Positions 28,404 through 37,087 of a stretch of DNA of 64,000 nucleotides are shown here, in pieces; the first letter of the stretch is position 1, and each line of letters opens with the position of its first letter. Made by a program: the position numbers and the translations under genes. Location: NCBI RefSeq assembly GCF_009295515.1, contig NZ_RQVV01000026.1, forward strand, positions 1 through 64,000. Direction: 5' to 3'. This stretch comes from Erwinia endophytica. GTDB taxonomy: Bacteria > Pseudomonadota > Gammaproteobacteria > Enterobacterales > Enterobacteriaceae. The notes under the pieces are model-generated. The model made no database searches and had not been told where the DNA came from. It was given only the letters and a program-made list of their open reading frames with translations.

Positions 28404-28635
28404 ATCAGTCCCCGACTTTCCCTACCTGTCTGACTGCCGGGCCAGTGGTTTCTGGCCTGTCTTCTTATATTCAATTTTACTGAAAAACATTAACAGTTTA
28501 ACTCGCTTACAATAGTTCCCCAGGGCGAATATTATCTTCAGCAACAAAAGAGGGCTGGGTGTTAAAGACGCGCCAGTTCTGAATAGAACGTGACGGAAAA
28601 ATCTGTCAGTCAGAGAAAACTTGTTGAGGATAATG

Positions 28636-29025
28636 ATGAAAAAATTAGAAAATACTGGCATCCTGGTCGTACGTATTCTGATGCCCATTCTGTTTATCGT
28701 GGCGGGTTGGGGAAAAATAACTGGCTATTCTGCGACTCAGCAATATATGGAGCATATGGGCGTTCCGGGTTTCTTGCTGCCACTGACTATCCTGCTGGAA
28801 TTGGGTGGTGGACTGGCGATCCTGTTCGGCTTACTGACTCGTTTCACCGCGATTGTCACTGCCGTATTTGCCCTGATCACCGCATTTATTTTCCATATCG
28901 ACTTCAGTGTGGCGGGTAACGCTATCAACTTTATGAAAAATTTGACCATTGCCGGCGGCTATCTACTGCTATTCATCACCGGTCCGGGCGCTTACAGCAT
29001 TGACCGCATCCTGAATAAAAAGTGA
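28636..29025 (+). CDS. yqjF: DoxX-family inner-membrane protein YqjF
   Basis: The 129-residue DoxX-family protein has four membrane segments and the motif ILMPILFIVAGWGKITGY near its start, then LLELGGGLAILFGLLTR and ITGPGAYSIDRILNKK at the end. DoxX proteins are loosely linked to quinone or thiosulfate chemistry and oxidative stress. GAGGA lies 5 bases before ATG 28636; ATG 28633 is one codon upstream. A strong terminator follows. In E. coli yqjG, yhaH and yhaI come next; here they are replaced by a microcin-like gene. Confidence 0.93.
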   Translation: MKKLENTGILVVRILMPILFIVAGWGKITGYSATQQYMEHMGVPGFLLPLTILLELGGGLAILFGLLTRFTAIVTAVFALITAFIFHIDFSVAGNAINFMKNLTIAGGYLLLFITGPGAYSIDRILNKK

Positions 29026-29046
29026 TAATTTGCGACTGACAAATAG

Positions 29047-29079
29047 AAAGCAGGTCAATAAATCCTGACCTGCTTTTTT
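29047..29079 (+). terminator. Rho-independent terminator after yqjF
   Basis: An 11-bp perfect stem AAAGCAGGTCA/TGACCTGCTTT with an 8-base loop is followed by TTT. It ends the yqjF unit. Confidence 0.85.
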
Positions 29080-29285
29080 ATGCTATCACTTAACTCATTC
29101 AAGAAGCAGGGCAAAAACGCTAAATCGTGTCCAAACAACATTTTCTCCACGCCGCCAGAGAAAAGGACTCAAGCCGAATCACTTATACTGTGATATATGA
29201 TTCAACAGGTTGAGTAGCGTTAATACGCCTGATCCGTAAAACAGTCGGATATAGATATTTAATACCTGTAACGACAATTTAAAAC

Positions 29286-29585
29286 TTATGCATCAACGGT
29301 GGTACTATTGGCTTTGATTTGTGAAATAGCATCAATACCGAAGGCAACAATTCCCGCAATACCGGTTCCCATATTGGTAATAGCACTGATTATATCTAAG
29401 TCTAAGATACTGCCGATGCCGTTGCCTAACTTAGCGGCCCCAGACACGGCATCAGTACTCAGCCCACCAGCAGCGGTACCCGCATCAACAATGCTACCAA
29501 TTGCAGAACCAATGGCCTCACCCAGAATGGCAAACAAACCTGCACCAGAGATATTTTCAATTTCCTGAACACTTAATTCACGCAT
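29286..29585 (-). CDS. Orphan class II microcin-like precursor with double-glycine leader
   Basis: The 99-residue precursor begins MRELSVQEIENISGAG, a double-glycine leader of the kind removed by peptidase-containing ABC exporters; enterobacterial class II microcins have similar leaders. Cleavage after Gly-Ala (residue 15) would release an 84-residue peptide rich in Gly, Ala, Ile and Ser. It contains GEAIGSAIG, GNGIGS and GTGIAG, glycine-zipper-like stretches expected in membrane-active peptides. There is no Cys in the mature part and no Ser-rich siderophore-attachment tail. The start is ATG 29585 with GAGGGAAG upstream. No immunity gene, exporter or fusion protein is adjacent. The AT-rich flank suggests horizontal gain. 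Confidence 0.75.
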   Translation of the reverse strand: MRELSVQEIENISGAGLFAILGEAIGSAIGSIVDAGTAAGGLSTDAVSGAAKLGNGIGSILDLDIISAITNMGTGIAGIVAFGIDAISQIKANSTTVDA

Positions 29586-29997
29586 AATCTTCCCTCTATT
29601 AAAGTAATATCCATACTTACAGTAACACTCATACACCTTATTATCAGTGCAAGGTGATTTTAATAAATAAAAAACAATAAAGTCAAAAAATAATCGAATT
29701 TTATCATCGTCATTTTATTATAAAAAAACAACCAGAAAAAACAAAGGCGGAGTCATTATAAAAACAAATAAATTATCACTTATAAACTCCAGTAAAGTCG
29801 TTTAATTTTATACTTACACGACAATGAAAAAACGAGACACCGCTATAAACACGCCTGGTCAGCCTTTCGTCACTGAATAACCCCAATGGCAACGTCAGCA
29901 TCACCGGTAAAAACGGCTTCCGGCGCAAAAACCTGTACATGTCGCCCGACAGCCCCTGGGCACAACACACCCGGCATCAGCCCGGCTAAATCGGATG
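29586..29997. other. AT-rich intergenic stretch beside the microcin-like gene
   Basis: Bases 29590-29830 are strikingly AT-rich compared with the neighbours. Both strands were read for an immunity gene. Only very short frames occur, the most hydrophobic a 17-residue minus-strand frame with no ribosome-binding site. The right part (29830-29997) returns to ordinary composition and holds no supported gene. Confidence 0.5.
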
Positions 29998-30900
29998 TCA
30001 TCCCTGACGCTTTGCCAGCAGTTTAGGGATCTCCCGCAAGCACCAGGCTTTAGCCTCCCCCATGCTGTCACGGCGCCACGCCATAATAATATCCATATCG
30101 CGTTTGTATTCCGGGCTGACCACGCGCAACCGCCCTTCCGCGATGTCTTTTTCGACCATCGGGTAAGGCATGGAAGCGACACCGAGACCCGCCAGCAAAG
30201 CCCGATGTTTATCTTCTATCGAACTGACGGTCAGGCGCTGCTGTTTGTCCAGCAGTTGCACGGTCAGTACCGGCCGCTCACGAGCGGTATCCGCCACGGC
30301 AATTCCCCGGTATTTCACTCTGGTGGCTTCAGAAAGCGGCTCGGGCTCATTGTGAATAGGGTGATCCGGGCTGGCGACAATCACGCTTATCATGCTGTAG
30401 AGCTTGCGGGTATTAACCTCTGAAGAAGCACGAAAATGCATCTCCGGCGCGATGACGATATCCGCACGCCCTTGTTCCAACCGCTCCCAGGCGCCAGCCA
30501 ACACTTCCGTTACCAGCGAGATCTGCGTATTGGCCCTGGCGGCGAGCTTTTCGATCAAGGGAAAAAGGGGTTCACTGGGTACCAGTGATTCAGTCACGAT
30601 GGTGAGATGGGTTTCCCAACCACGTGCCAGCGCTTCTGCATCGGCGGTCAGCTTGTCTGCGGCTTCCAGCAGCACTCGCCCTCGCTCCAGCAGCATACGC
30701 CCGACATTGGTGAATTTAGTACGGTGACCTGAACGATCAAACAGCACCACATCCAGCTCTTCTTCCAGTTTTTGCATGGTGTAGCTGAGAGCGGAGGGAA
30801 CACGGCCCAGTTCATCGGCAGCGGCGGCGAAACTGCCCCGGCGATCAATAGCATCCATCACACGCAACGCTTCCAGCGTCAGGGCTCGGTCTTTACCCAT
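29998..30900 (-). CDS. yhaJ: LysR-type transcriptional regulator YhaJ
   Basis: The 300-residue LysR protein is nearly identical in pattern to E. coli YhaJ. It has the N-terminal helix-turn-helix GSFAAAADELGRVPSALSYTMQKLEEELDVVLFDR (key part FAAAADELGRVPSAL), then the effector domain with AGAWERLEQGRADIVIAPEMHF and VADTARERPVLTVQLLDKQ. In E. coli YhaJ regulates yhaK and, in pathogenic strains, virulence genes, and responds to dinitrotoluene breakdown products. It is divergent from yhaK over 123 bp, the usual arrangement for a LysR target. Confidence 0.95.
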   Translation of the reverse strand: MGKDRALTLEALRVMDAIDRRGSFAAAADELGRVPSALSYTMQKLEEELDVVLFDRSGHRTKFTNVGRMLLERGRVLLEAADKLTADAEALARGWETHLTIVTESLVPSEPLFPLIEKLAARANTQISLVTEVLAGAWERLEQGRADIVIAPEMHFRASSEVNTRKLYSMISVIVASPDHPIHNEPEPLSEATRVKYRGIAVADTARERPVLTVQLLDKQQRLTVSSIEDKHRALLAGLGVASMPYPMVEKDIAEGRLRVVSPEYKRDMDIIMAWRRDSMGEAKAWCLREIPKLLAKRQG

Positions 30901-31023
30901 AGCAATTCTCTGTCAGGAATTTTGAATGTACCCAGCAGATTAACTGGCTAACAATCTGACGTCCAGAAACTTACCATAACCCAATAATAAACGGTCGGAG
31001 ATAACATCGACCGGGGAGGACTT

Positions 31024-31728
31024 ATGATTACCAGCCGCAGCGCACAAGCATGTGGCAAAGCTGATTACGGCTGGCTACAGGCGCGTTACACTTTTTCCTT
31101 TGGACACTATTTTGACCCCAAACTGCTGGGCTACGCATCCTTACGCGTACTCAATCAGGAAGTGCTGGCCCCGGGGACATCCTTGCAGCCGCGAACCTAT
31201 CCCCCGGTCGACGTACTGAATTTGATTTTACAGGGCGAAGCGGAATACCGGGACAGCAACGGTAACCATATTACCGCCCGGACGGGGGAAGCATTGCTGC
31301 TTGCCACCCAACCTAACGTGACCTGGTGTGAATTTAACCTGAGTAAAGAAAAACCACTGACACGGATGCAACTCTGGCTGGATGCCTGTCCGGAGCATGA
31401 AAATCCCGTGCTACAGCGCGTACAGATTGCCGAAAACGCTCGCCATACGCTGCTGGCTTCACCCAACAGCGCTGAACACAGCCTGCAACTGCGCCAGCAG
31501 GTCTGGGTGCATCACGTGATGCTGGAAAGCAACGAGACGCAGACCATCAGACTACAAGGCTCACGCGCTTATCTGCAATCGATTCACGGCAGCCTGTATG
31601 CGATTACCCATTCTCAGGGCAAAGAAGAGCTGGAGTGCGGCGATGGTGCGTTTATTGGTGAAGAAGAGAGCGTCACACTGCTGGCGAAAACGCCATTACG
31701 CGCACTGGTCATTGATTTACCCGTGTGA
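31024..31728 (+). CDS. yhaK: Pirin-family protein YhaK
   Basis: YhaK is a cytosolic bicupin of the pirin family, reported to be sensitive to oxidative conditions. The 234-residue protein matches along its length: GKADYGWLQARYTFSFGHYFDPKLLGYASLRVLN, summarised by FSFGHYFDP and LRVLN, is the pirin signature near residues 25-50. The canonical pirin metal-binding His set is only partly present. GGAGG precedes ATG 31024. Divergent to yhaJ. Confidence 0.94.
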   Translation: MITSRSAQACGKADYGWLQARYTFSFGHYFDPKLLGYASLRVLNQEVLAPGTSLQPRTYPPVDVLNLILQGEAEYRDSNGNHITARTGEALLLATQPNVTWCEFNLSKEKPLTRMQLWLDACPEHENPVLQRVQIAENARHTLLASPNSAEHSLQLRQQVWVHHVMLESNETQTIRLQGSRAYLQSIHGSLYAITHSQGKEELECGDGAFIGEEESVTLLAKTPLRALVIDLPV

Positions 31729-31950
31729 CAGATTATTAGCCAGTGGAAAGCCGCCCTGTAATCAGTTGCTCGTCTTCACCAGTAAATGCCAGAACAGCGC
31801 GGTTGTCTTGTCTCGCCTGACGCCTCATCAGCTTTTTATTACGCTGGCACCATTACATCAGACATGGATGAGGATAATAACAATACGGTTACTGTATCCC
31901 AAAATGCAAAAAACACCGTTGAGATACAACAACCTATTGTTTTTAAAGAA

Positions 31951-32329
<379 letters not shown>

Positions 32330-32336
32330 GGCGCGG

Positions 32337-32365
32337 ATGATAGGGTATTCCGCGCACTTTGTCAC
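32337..32365 (-). promoter_or_regulatory. Sigma-70 promoter of rnpB
   Basis: On the minus strand, a -35 box GTGACA (32360-32365) and -10 box TATCAT (32337-32342) are separated by exactly 17 bases. The predicted transcription start, 7 bases on, coincides with the first base of the RNA. The discriminator CCGCGCC is GC-rich, typical of stable-RNA promoters under stringent control. The -35 box overlaps the rsmI stop codon. Confidence 0.8.
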
Positions 32366-33225
32366 CCCTGTTGCTGCTCCAGTGCATATTTATACAGCGC
32401 ATTCTTTTTAACTGAATGGATTTCAGCGGTCAGTTGAGCGGCTTTTTTCAGCGGCAGTTCCCGCTGTAACAGCGCCAGAGTCCGCAAAGCTTCAGGCGGC
32501 AGTGCATCCTCCCCGGCATGAAATCCTTCTACAATCAGCACCATCTCTCCCTTGCGGCGATTTTCGTCCTCCTGTACCCACGCCAACAGCTCGCCAACCG
32601 GCGCACCGTAAATCGACTCCCAGGTTTTGGTGAGTTCACGCGCCAGCACCACATAACGTTCGCCGCCCCATACCGCCACCATATCCTGTAAACTCTCCAG
32701 CAGACGGTGGGTCGATTCATAAAAGATAATCGTGCGTGGTTCCTGCTCAAGCGCACGCAACGTATCGCAGCGACCCTTACTTTTAGCGGGCAGAAACCCT
32801 TCGTAACAGAATCGATCTGACGGAAGTCCCGCGGCGCTTAATGCTGTAATCGCGGCACAGGCGCCGGGTAAAGGGACCACTCTGATGCCAGCTTCACGGC
32901 AGAGTCGGACTAAATGGTAGCCCGGGTCGTTAATCAGCGGCGTACCGGCATCAGAAACCAGCGCGATGCTTTGCCCGTCCCGGAGCTTTGCCAGTAGCAT
33001 TTCCGCTTTTTGTTGTTCGTTATGATCATGCAATGCGAACAACCGCGCATTGATGGCGAAATGTTGTAGCAACAGCCCGGTATGACGTGTATCTTCCGCA
33101 GCGATCAGATCGACGTTGGTAAGCACCGCCAGTGCACGTTGGGTGATATCGCCCAAATTACCAATCGGAGTTGGAACGATATAGAGCGTACTGGCAGAAA
33201 TATCTGCTCGATCGTGTTGTTTCAT
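32362..33225 (-). CDS. rsmI: 16S rRNA (cytidine(1402)-2'-O)-methyltransferase
   Basis: RsmI methylates the ribose of C1402 in the ribosomal P-site. The 287-residue protein has the tetrapyrrole-methylase fold: [15 protein letters not shown] (about residue 12), [30 protein letters not shown], and [22 protein letters not shown]. All motifs are intact. It is divergent from lpoA over 62 bases and upstream of rnpB on the same strand. Confidence 0.96.
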   Translation of the reverse strand: MKQHDRADISASTLYIVPTPIGNLGDITQRALAVLTNVDLIAAEDTRHTGLLLQHFAINARLFALHDHNEQQKAEMLLAKLRDGQSIALVSDAGTPLINDPGYHLVRLCREAGIRVVPLPGACAAITALSAAGLPSDRFCYEGFLPAKSKGRCDTLRALEQEPRTIIFYESTHRLLESLQDMVAVWGGERYVVLARELTKTWESIYGAPVGELLAWVQEDENRRKGEMVLIVEGFHAGEDALPPEALRTLALLQRELPLKKAAQLTAEIHSVKKNALYKYALEQQQG

Positions 33226-33287
33226 TGTTTGATCCGAATTGCCGATTTAATATTGAGCATCTTGAAAAAAACATCACTGGATACAGT

Positions 33288-35444
33288 ATGCTTCCTTCGA
33301 AAGTCACTCATAACAAAGCAGGACGCTGCATGCCTGTTCTGCTGGCCGCCCTGATTTTTACCGGGTGTACCAGCCAAAACCCACAGACGCCAGCGGTGAA
33401 TGTGCAAGGCGCAGCCACAGGCACCTCCGACTATTATCTGCAGCAGATGCAGCAAAGCTCAGATGATAACAAGGTTGACTGGCAATTACTCGCTATCAGA
33501 GCGCTACTGAATGAAGGGAAGATCCCCCAGGCCAATGAGCAACTTGCCAATCTGCCACAGACACTGAGCGATACTCAGCACCAGGAACTCCTGTTGTTGC
33601 AGGCGCAACTGAAAGTGACGCAGCAGGATCCCGTCGGTGCTGGACAGTTGCTGAAGCAGATTGACAGTGACTCGCTGTCGAAAGATCAGCAAGCGCGTTA
33701 CTTCCAGTTGCTGATCGCCGCCAACCAGGGACGTCCTTCACTGGATGTCTTACGCGCCTATATTGCGCAGGAGCCACTGCTACAAAACCCGGCCGATAAG
33801 CAAAAAAATATTGATGCGACCTGGCAAGCGCTGGTGCAAATGACGCCTGACCAGATCAACAATATCGTTATCAACGCCAGCGAGAATACGCTACAGGGCT
33901 GGCTGGATCTGCTTAGCGTCTACAAAGCCAACAGCAGCGATCCTGACATGCTGAAAGCCGGGATCAGCGATTGGCAGACACGTTATCCGTACAATCCGGC
34001 GGCGAAGATGCTGCCAACGGCGCTGGGCCAGGTGAAAAACTTCCAGCAGTCTTCAACCGGTAAAATTGCGCTCTTGCTGCCACTGAGCGGCCAGGCACAG
34101 ATCTTTGCTAACGCTATTCAGAAAGGCTTTAACGACGCCAAAAACGGCGTGCAGCCCCAGGCGTCAACCCCAGCGACAGCGCAATCTACCCCGGCACCTG
34201 CCGATACCGCCGGCCCGGCAGCTAACGCGGCGCCAACCGATCCTAATGCCGTCGTCAGCCCTTCCGCCGCACCGACGCAAGGCAGCGCAGCCAATCCAGT
34301 TACCGCTCCCAGCGGAACGCCTGCAACACCACCGTCTGCCGTATCTGCGGCAACCAATCAAGACGGTAGCGGTAGCCCGGCGGTGACCGATCCTGGCGCG
34401 ACATCACCGACTGCTCAGGGGGGTAACGTAGCGGAAACGGCGCCACCATCCAGCATCACGCAAGTGCAGGTTTATGACACCAGTTCCCAGCCGATTGACC
34501 AGGTGCTGGCCCAGGCGCAGAAAGACGGTGCCACACTGGTGGTGGGTCCTCTGATCAAAACTAACGTTGAGCAGTTGTCCTCGGTACAGACACCGCTGAA
34601 TATCCTCGCGCTGAACGAACCTGAGTCAGTACAGTACCATCCGAATATTTGCTACTTTGCGCTTTCTCCTGAAGACGAAGCGCGTGATGCCGCCCACCAT
34701 ATGTGGGATCAGGGCAAGCGTTCCCCCCTGTTGCTGGTGCCACGCAGTTCTTTAGGTGACCGTGTTAGCAACGCTTTTGCTGAAGAATGGCAAAAATTGG
34801 GGGGCAATACCGTGTTGCAGCAGCAGTTTGGATCGACGTCTGAACTGAAACAGGGGATCAACAGCGGTGCGGGTCTGCGCCTGAGCGGTACGCCGGTCAC
34901 CACGCAACCGCAACAGCCGCAGGGCGTGACGATAGCGGGCCTGACCATTCCAGCCCCGCAGAGCCCGCAACCCACTGCAGGCGGTGATACGGGTGGTAAC
35001 GATGGCGATGTGGATTCCGTGTACATCGTGGCGACGCAGGATGAGATGGCATTGATTAAACCGATGATCGCTATGCGCGTCAGCAGCCGTAACATGGTAC
35101 AAATATATGCCAGTTCCCGCAGCTTCCAGGCTGGATCAGGCCCGGATTACCGTCTGGAAATGGAAGGTGTGCAGTTCAGCGATACCCCGCTGCTGACCGG
35201 CGGCAACCCAGCTTTGCTGCAACAGGCGGCAAAAGACTTTAACAATGACTACTCACTGGTTCGTTTGTATGCGATGGGCGTGGATGCCTGGACGCTGGCC
35301 AACCACTTCAATGAGATGCGTCAGTTGTCAGGCTTCCAGCTCAAAGGGGAAACCGGCACACTGAGCGCCACAGCGGATTGCGTCATCAACAGGAAGTTAA
35401 CATGGAGCCAGTATCGCCAGGGATTGATCGTTCCGGTCTCCTGA
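33288..35444 (+). CDS. lpoA: Penicillin-binding protein 1A activator LpoA
   Basis: LpoA is an outer-membrane lipoprotein that spans the periplasm and stimulates PBP1A. The 718-residue protein has a lipoprotein signal ending in LIFTGC (Cys at about residue 27). An N-terminal TPR-like domain (30-270) includes [11 protein letters not shown] and [15 protein letters not shown] type-I periplasmic-binding fold (from [10 protein letters not shown], about residue 258, to the end) includes [16 protein letters not shown] and [13 protein letters not shown] low-complexity Pro/Ala/Thr insert of about 105 residues (286-392) interrupts the fold. The start is ATG 33288; the upstream extension overlaps the rsmI side and lacks a signal. 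Confidence 0.94.
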   Translation: MLPSKVTHNKAGRCMPVLLAALIFTGCTSQNPQTPAVNVQGAATGTSDYYLQQMQQSSDDNKVDWQLLAIRALLNEGKIPQANEQLANLPQTLSDTQHQELLLLQAQLKVTQQDPVGAGQLLKQIDSDSLSKDQQARYFQLLIAANQGRPSLDVLRAYIAQEPLLQNPADKQKNIDATWQALVQMTPDQINNIVINASENTLQGWLDLLSVYKANSSDPDMLKAGISDWQTRYPYNPAAKMLPTALGQVKNFQQSSTGKIALLLPLSGQAQIFANAIQKGFNDAKNGVQPQASTPATAQSTPAPADTAGPAANAAPTDPNAVVSPSAAPTQGSAANPVTAPSGTPATPPSAVSAATNQDGSGSPAVTDPGATSPTAQGGNVAETAPPSSITQVQVYDTSSQPIDQVLAQAQKDGATLVVGPLIKTNVEQLSSVQTPLNILALNEPESVQYHPNICYFALSPEDEARDAAHHMWDQGKRSPLLLVPRSSLGDRVSNAFAEEWQKLGGNTVLQQQFGSTSELKQGINSGAGLRLSGTPVTTQPQQPQGVTIAGLTIPAPQSPQPTAGGDTGGNDGDVDSVYIVATQDEMALIKPMIAMRVSSRNMVQIYASSRSFQAGSGPDYRLEMEGVQFSDTPLLTGGNPALLQQAAKDFNNDYSLVRLYAMGVDAWTLANHFNEMRQLSGFQLKGETGTLSATADCVINRKLTWSQYRQGLIVPVS

Positions 35445-35809
35445 GTCGGCAGCAAATGGGCGCGGGCGCTGAACAACAGGCCCGCCGCCTGCTCGAACAG
35501 GCAGGACTGACTTTTGTGGCGGCTAACGTCCGTTTTCGGGCCGGAGAAATCGACCTGATTATGCGCGACGGGCAGACATGGGTTTTCGTCGAGGTACGTT
35601 ATCGCCGCAACGCCTTGTTTGGTGGCGCGGCTGCCAGCGTCACTCGCACTAAACAGCGGAAACTGTTAAAAACCGCCGCAATGTGGTTAAGTCATCGCCG
35701 GGAGAGTCTGGAAACCGCAGATTGTCGTTGCGATGTGGTTGCCATAACCGGTGCCAGAGTTGACTGGCTGCCCAATGCTTTTTCTGCGGAGTCAACGCTC
35801 CGTTATTGA
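35402..35809 (+). CDS. yraN: YraN family endonuclease-like protein (UPF0102)
   Basis: The 135-residue protein has the UPF0102 core, related to Holliday-junction resolvases and restriction nucleases: [31 protein letters not shown]. The Glu, Asp and ExK-like EVR residues are in place, then [15 protein letters not shown]. Function is unproven. AGGAAG lies before ATG 35402, so it overlaps the lpoA end by 43 bases. E. coli has the same order. Confidence 0.92.
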   Translation: MEPVSPGIDRSGLLSRQQMGAGAEQQARRLLEQAGLTFVAANVRFRAGEIDLIMRDGQTWVFVEVRYRRNALFGGAAASVTRTKQRKLLKTAAMWLSHRRESLETADCRCDVVAITGARVDWLPNAFSAESTLRY

Positions 35810-35826
35810 CAGACCAGGTGAAAGAA

Positions 35827-36417
35827 GTGCTGGAAAGAATCAAAGTTTGCTTTACCGAAAGTATTCAAACACAGATCGCAGCGGCGGAAGCGTTACCGGA
35901 TGCGATCTCACTCGCAGCGATGGCCATGGTCCAGTCGCTACTGAACGGCAACAAAATTTTGAGTTGCGGCAATGGGGCCTCCAGCGCCAACGCCCAGCAT
36001 TTTGCGGCCTGTATGATTAATCGTTTTGAAACTGAGCGCCCCAGTCTGCCCGCTATCGCGCTCAGTGCTGATAACGTACTGCTGACAGCAATTGGTAATG
36101 ATCGCCTGCATGGCGAGATTTACGCTAAGCAGGTCCGGGCGCTGGGCCATGCCGGCGATATTCTGCTGGCCATCTCAACGCGCGGCAACAGCCGCGATAT
36201 TGTGAAGGCAGTGGAAGCCGCAGTGACGCGCGACATGACTATTATTGCGCTTACCGGCTATGATGGCGGCGAGCTCGCCGGTTTACTGGGCCCACAGGAT
36301 GTGGAAATTCGTATTCCCTCGCACCGAAGCGCGAGGATTCAGGAAATGCATATGTTAACCGTAAATTGCCTGTGCGATTTAATCGATAACACCTTGTTTC
36401 CTCACCAGGACGTTTAA
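35827..36417 (+). CDS. diaA: DnaA initiator-associating protein DiaA
   Basis: DiaA is a tetrameric SIS-domain protein that binds DnaA and promotes timely, synchronous initiation at oriC. The 196-residue product equals E. coli DiaA in length. [21 protein letters not shown] (about residues 39-59) is the sugar-phosphate-type loop, and [17 protein letters not shown] and [13 protein letters not shown] follow. The start was set at GTG 35827 with AGGTG 6 bases upstream. A TTG at 35806 overlapping the yraN stop (TTGA) would add seven residues not seen in E. coli. Confidence 0.93.
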   Translation: MLERIKVCFTESIQTQIAAAEALPDAISLAAMAMVQSLLNGNKILSCGNGASSANAQHFAACMINRFETERPSLPAIALSADNVLLTAIGNDRLHGEIYAKQVRALGHAGDILLAISTRGNSRDIVKAVEAAVTRDMTIIALTGYDGGELAGLLGPQDVEIRIPSHRSARIQEMHMLTVNCLCDLIDNTLFPHQDV

Positions 36418-36427
36418 AGGAGTTTAA

Positions 36428-37000
36428 ATGAAGGCATTACCCGTAATTGCCGTGGTGCTTACCGCGCTGATGTTACAAGGCTGCGTAGCCGCGGTTATCG
36501 GCAGTGCTGCGGTAGCGACCAATACCGCCACTGATCCTCGTTCTGTAGGTACTCAGGTGGACGACAGTACGTTGGAACTGCGCGTCAGCAATGCACTATC
36601 CAAAGACCAACAACTCAAGACCAATTCGCGCATTGTTGTGACCGCCTATCAAGGCAAGGTCTTGTTAACCGGCCAGTCGACGGCGGCTGACCTGGCCAAC
36701 CGGGCGAAGCAAATCGCGCTTGGCGTGGATGGTACAACCGCTGTCTATAATGAAATTCGTACCGGCGATAAAATCAGCTTCGGCACCGCGTCTTCCGATA
36801 CCTGGATAACCACCAAAGTCCGCTCCAGGCTGCTGTCGAGCAATGCGGTAAAATCATCTAATGTGAAGGTGACCACCGAGAATGGCGAGGTGTTCCTGTT
36901 AGGTCTGGTAACTGAGGCGGAAGCGAAGGCGGCGGCGGATATTGCCAGCCGCGTCAGTGGCGTGAAACACGTTACTACCGCATTTACTATTCTGAAATAA
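36428..37000 (+). CDS. dolP: Division/outer-membrane stress-associated lipoprotein DolP (YraP)
   Basis: DolP is an outer-membrane lipoprotein that localises to the division site and supports envelope integrity. The 190-residue product has a lipoprotein signal ending LMLQGC (Cys at about residue 19) and two BON domains (about 46-115 and 124-190). Key motifs are TLELRVSNALSKD, YQGKVLLTGQS and TENGEVFLLGLVTEAEA. AAAGGAG precedes ATG 36428. In E. coli it is SigmaE-controlled. A terminator follows. Confidence 0.95.
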   Translation: MKALPVIAVVLTALMLQGCVAAVIGSAAVATNTATDPRSVGTQVDDSTLELRVSNALSKDQQLKTNSRIVVTAYQGKVLLTGQSTAADLANRAKQIALGVDGTTAVYNEIRTGDKISFGTASSDTWITTKVRSRLLSSNAVKSSNVKVTTENGEVFLLGLVTEAEAKAAADIASRVSGVKHVTTAFTILK

Positions 37001-37013
37001 GCACTAACCCAAT

Positions 37014-37051
37014 CGCCCGCGAACGACCTCTGCGCGGGCGGTATCATTTTT
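37014..37051 (+). terminator. Rho-independent terminator after dolP
   Basis: An 8-bp stem CGCCCGCG/CGCGGGCG with an 11-base loop is followed, 6 bases later, by TTTTT. It separates dolP from the convergent PRD regulator gene. Confidence 0.65.
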
Positions 37052-37087
37052 ATCCTGACACCCCTTTGAGGTCTGTTCTGCTTGCGC

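Noticed and set aside
29299-29568. 89-codon plus-strand frame opposite the microcin-like gene
   Set aside because: Hydrophobic and repetitive only because it mirrors the Gly/Ala-rich gene; no ribosome-binding site, whereas the minus strand has a leader and a good one.
29776-29970. 64-codon minus-strand frame considered as a microcin immunity gene
   Set aside because: Basic sequence without a proper membrane span or ribosome-binding site, and it lies upstream of the toxin-like gene.
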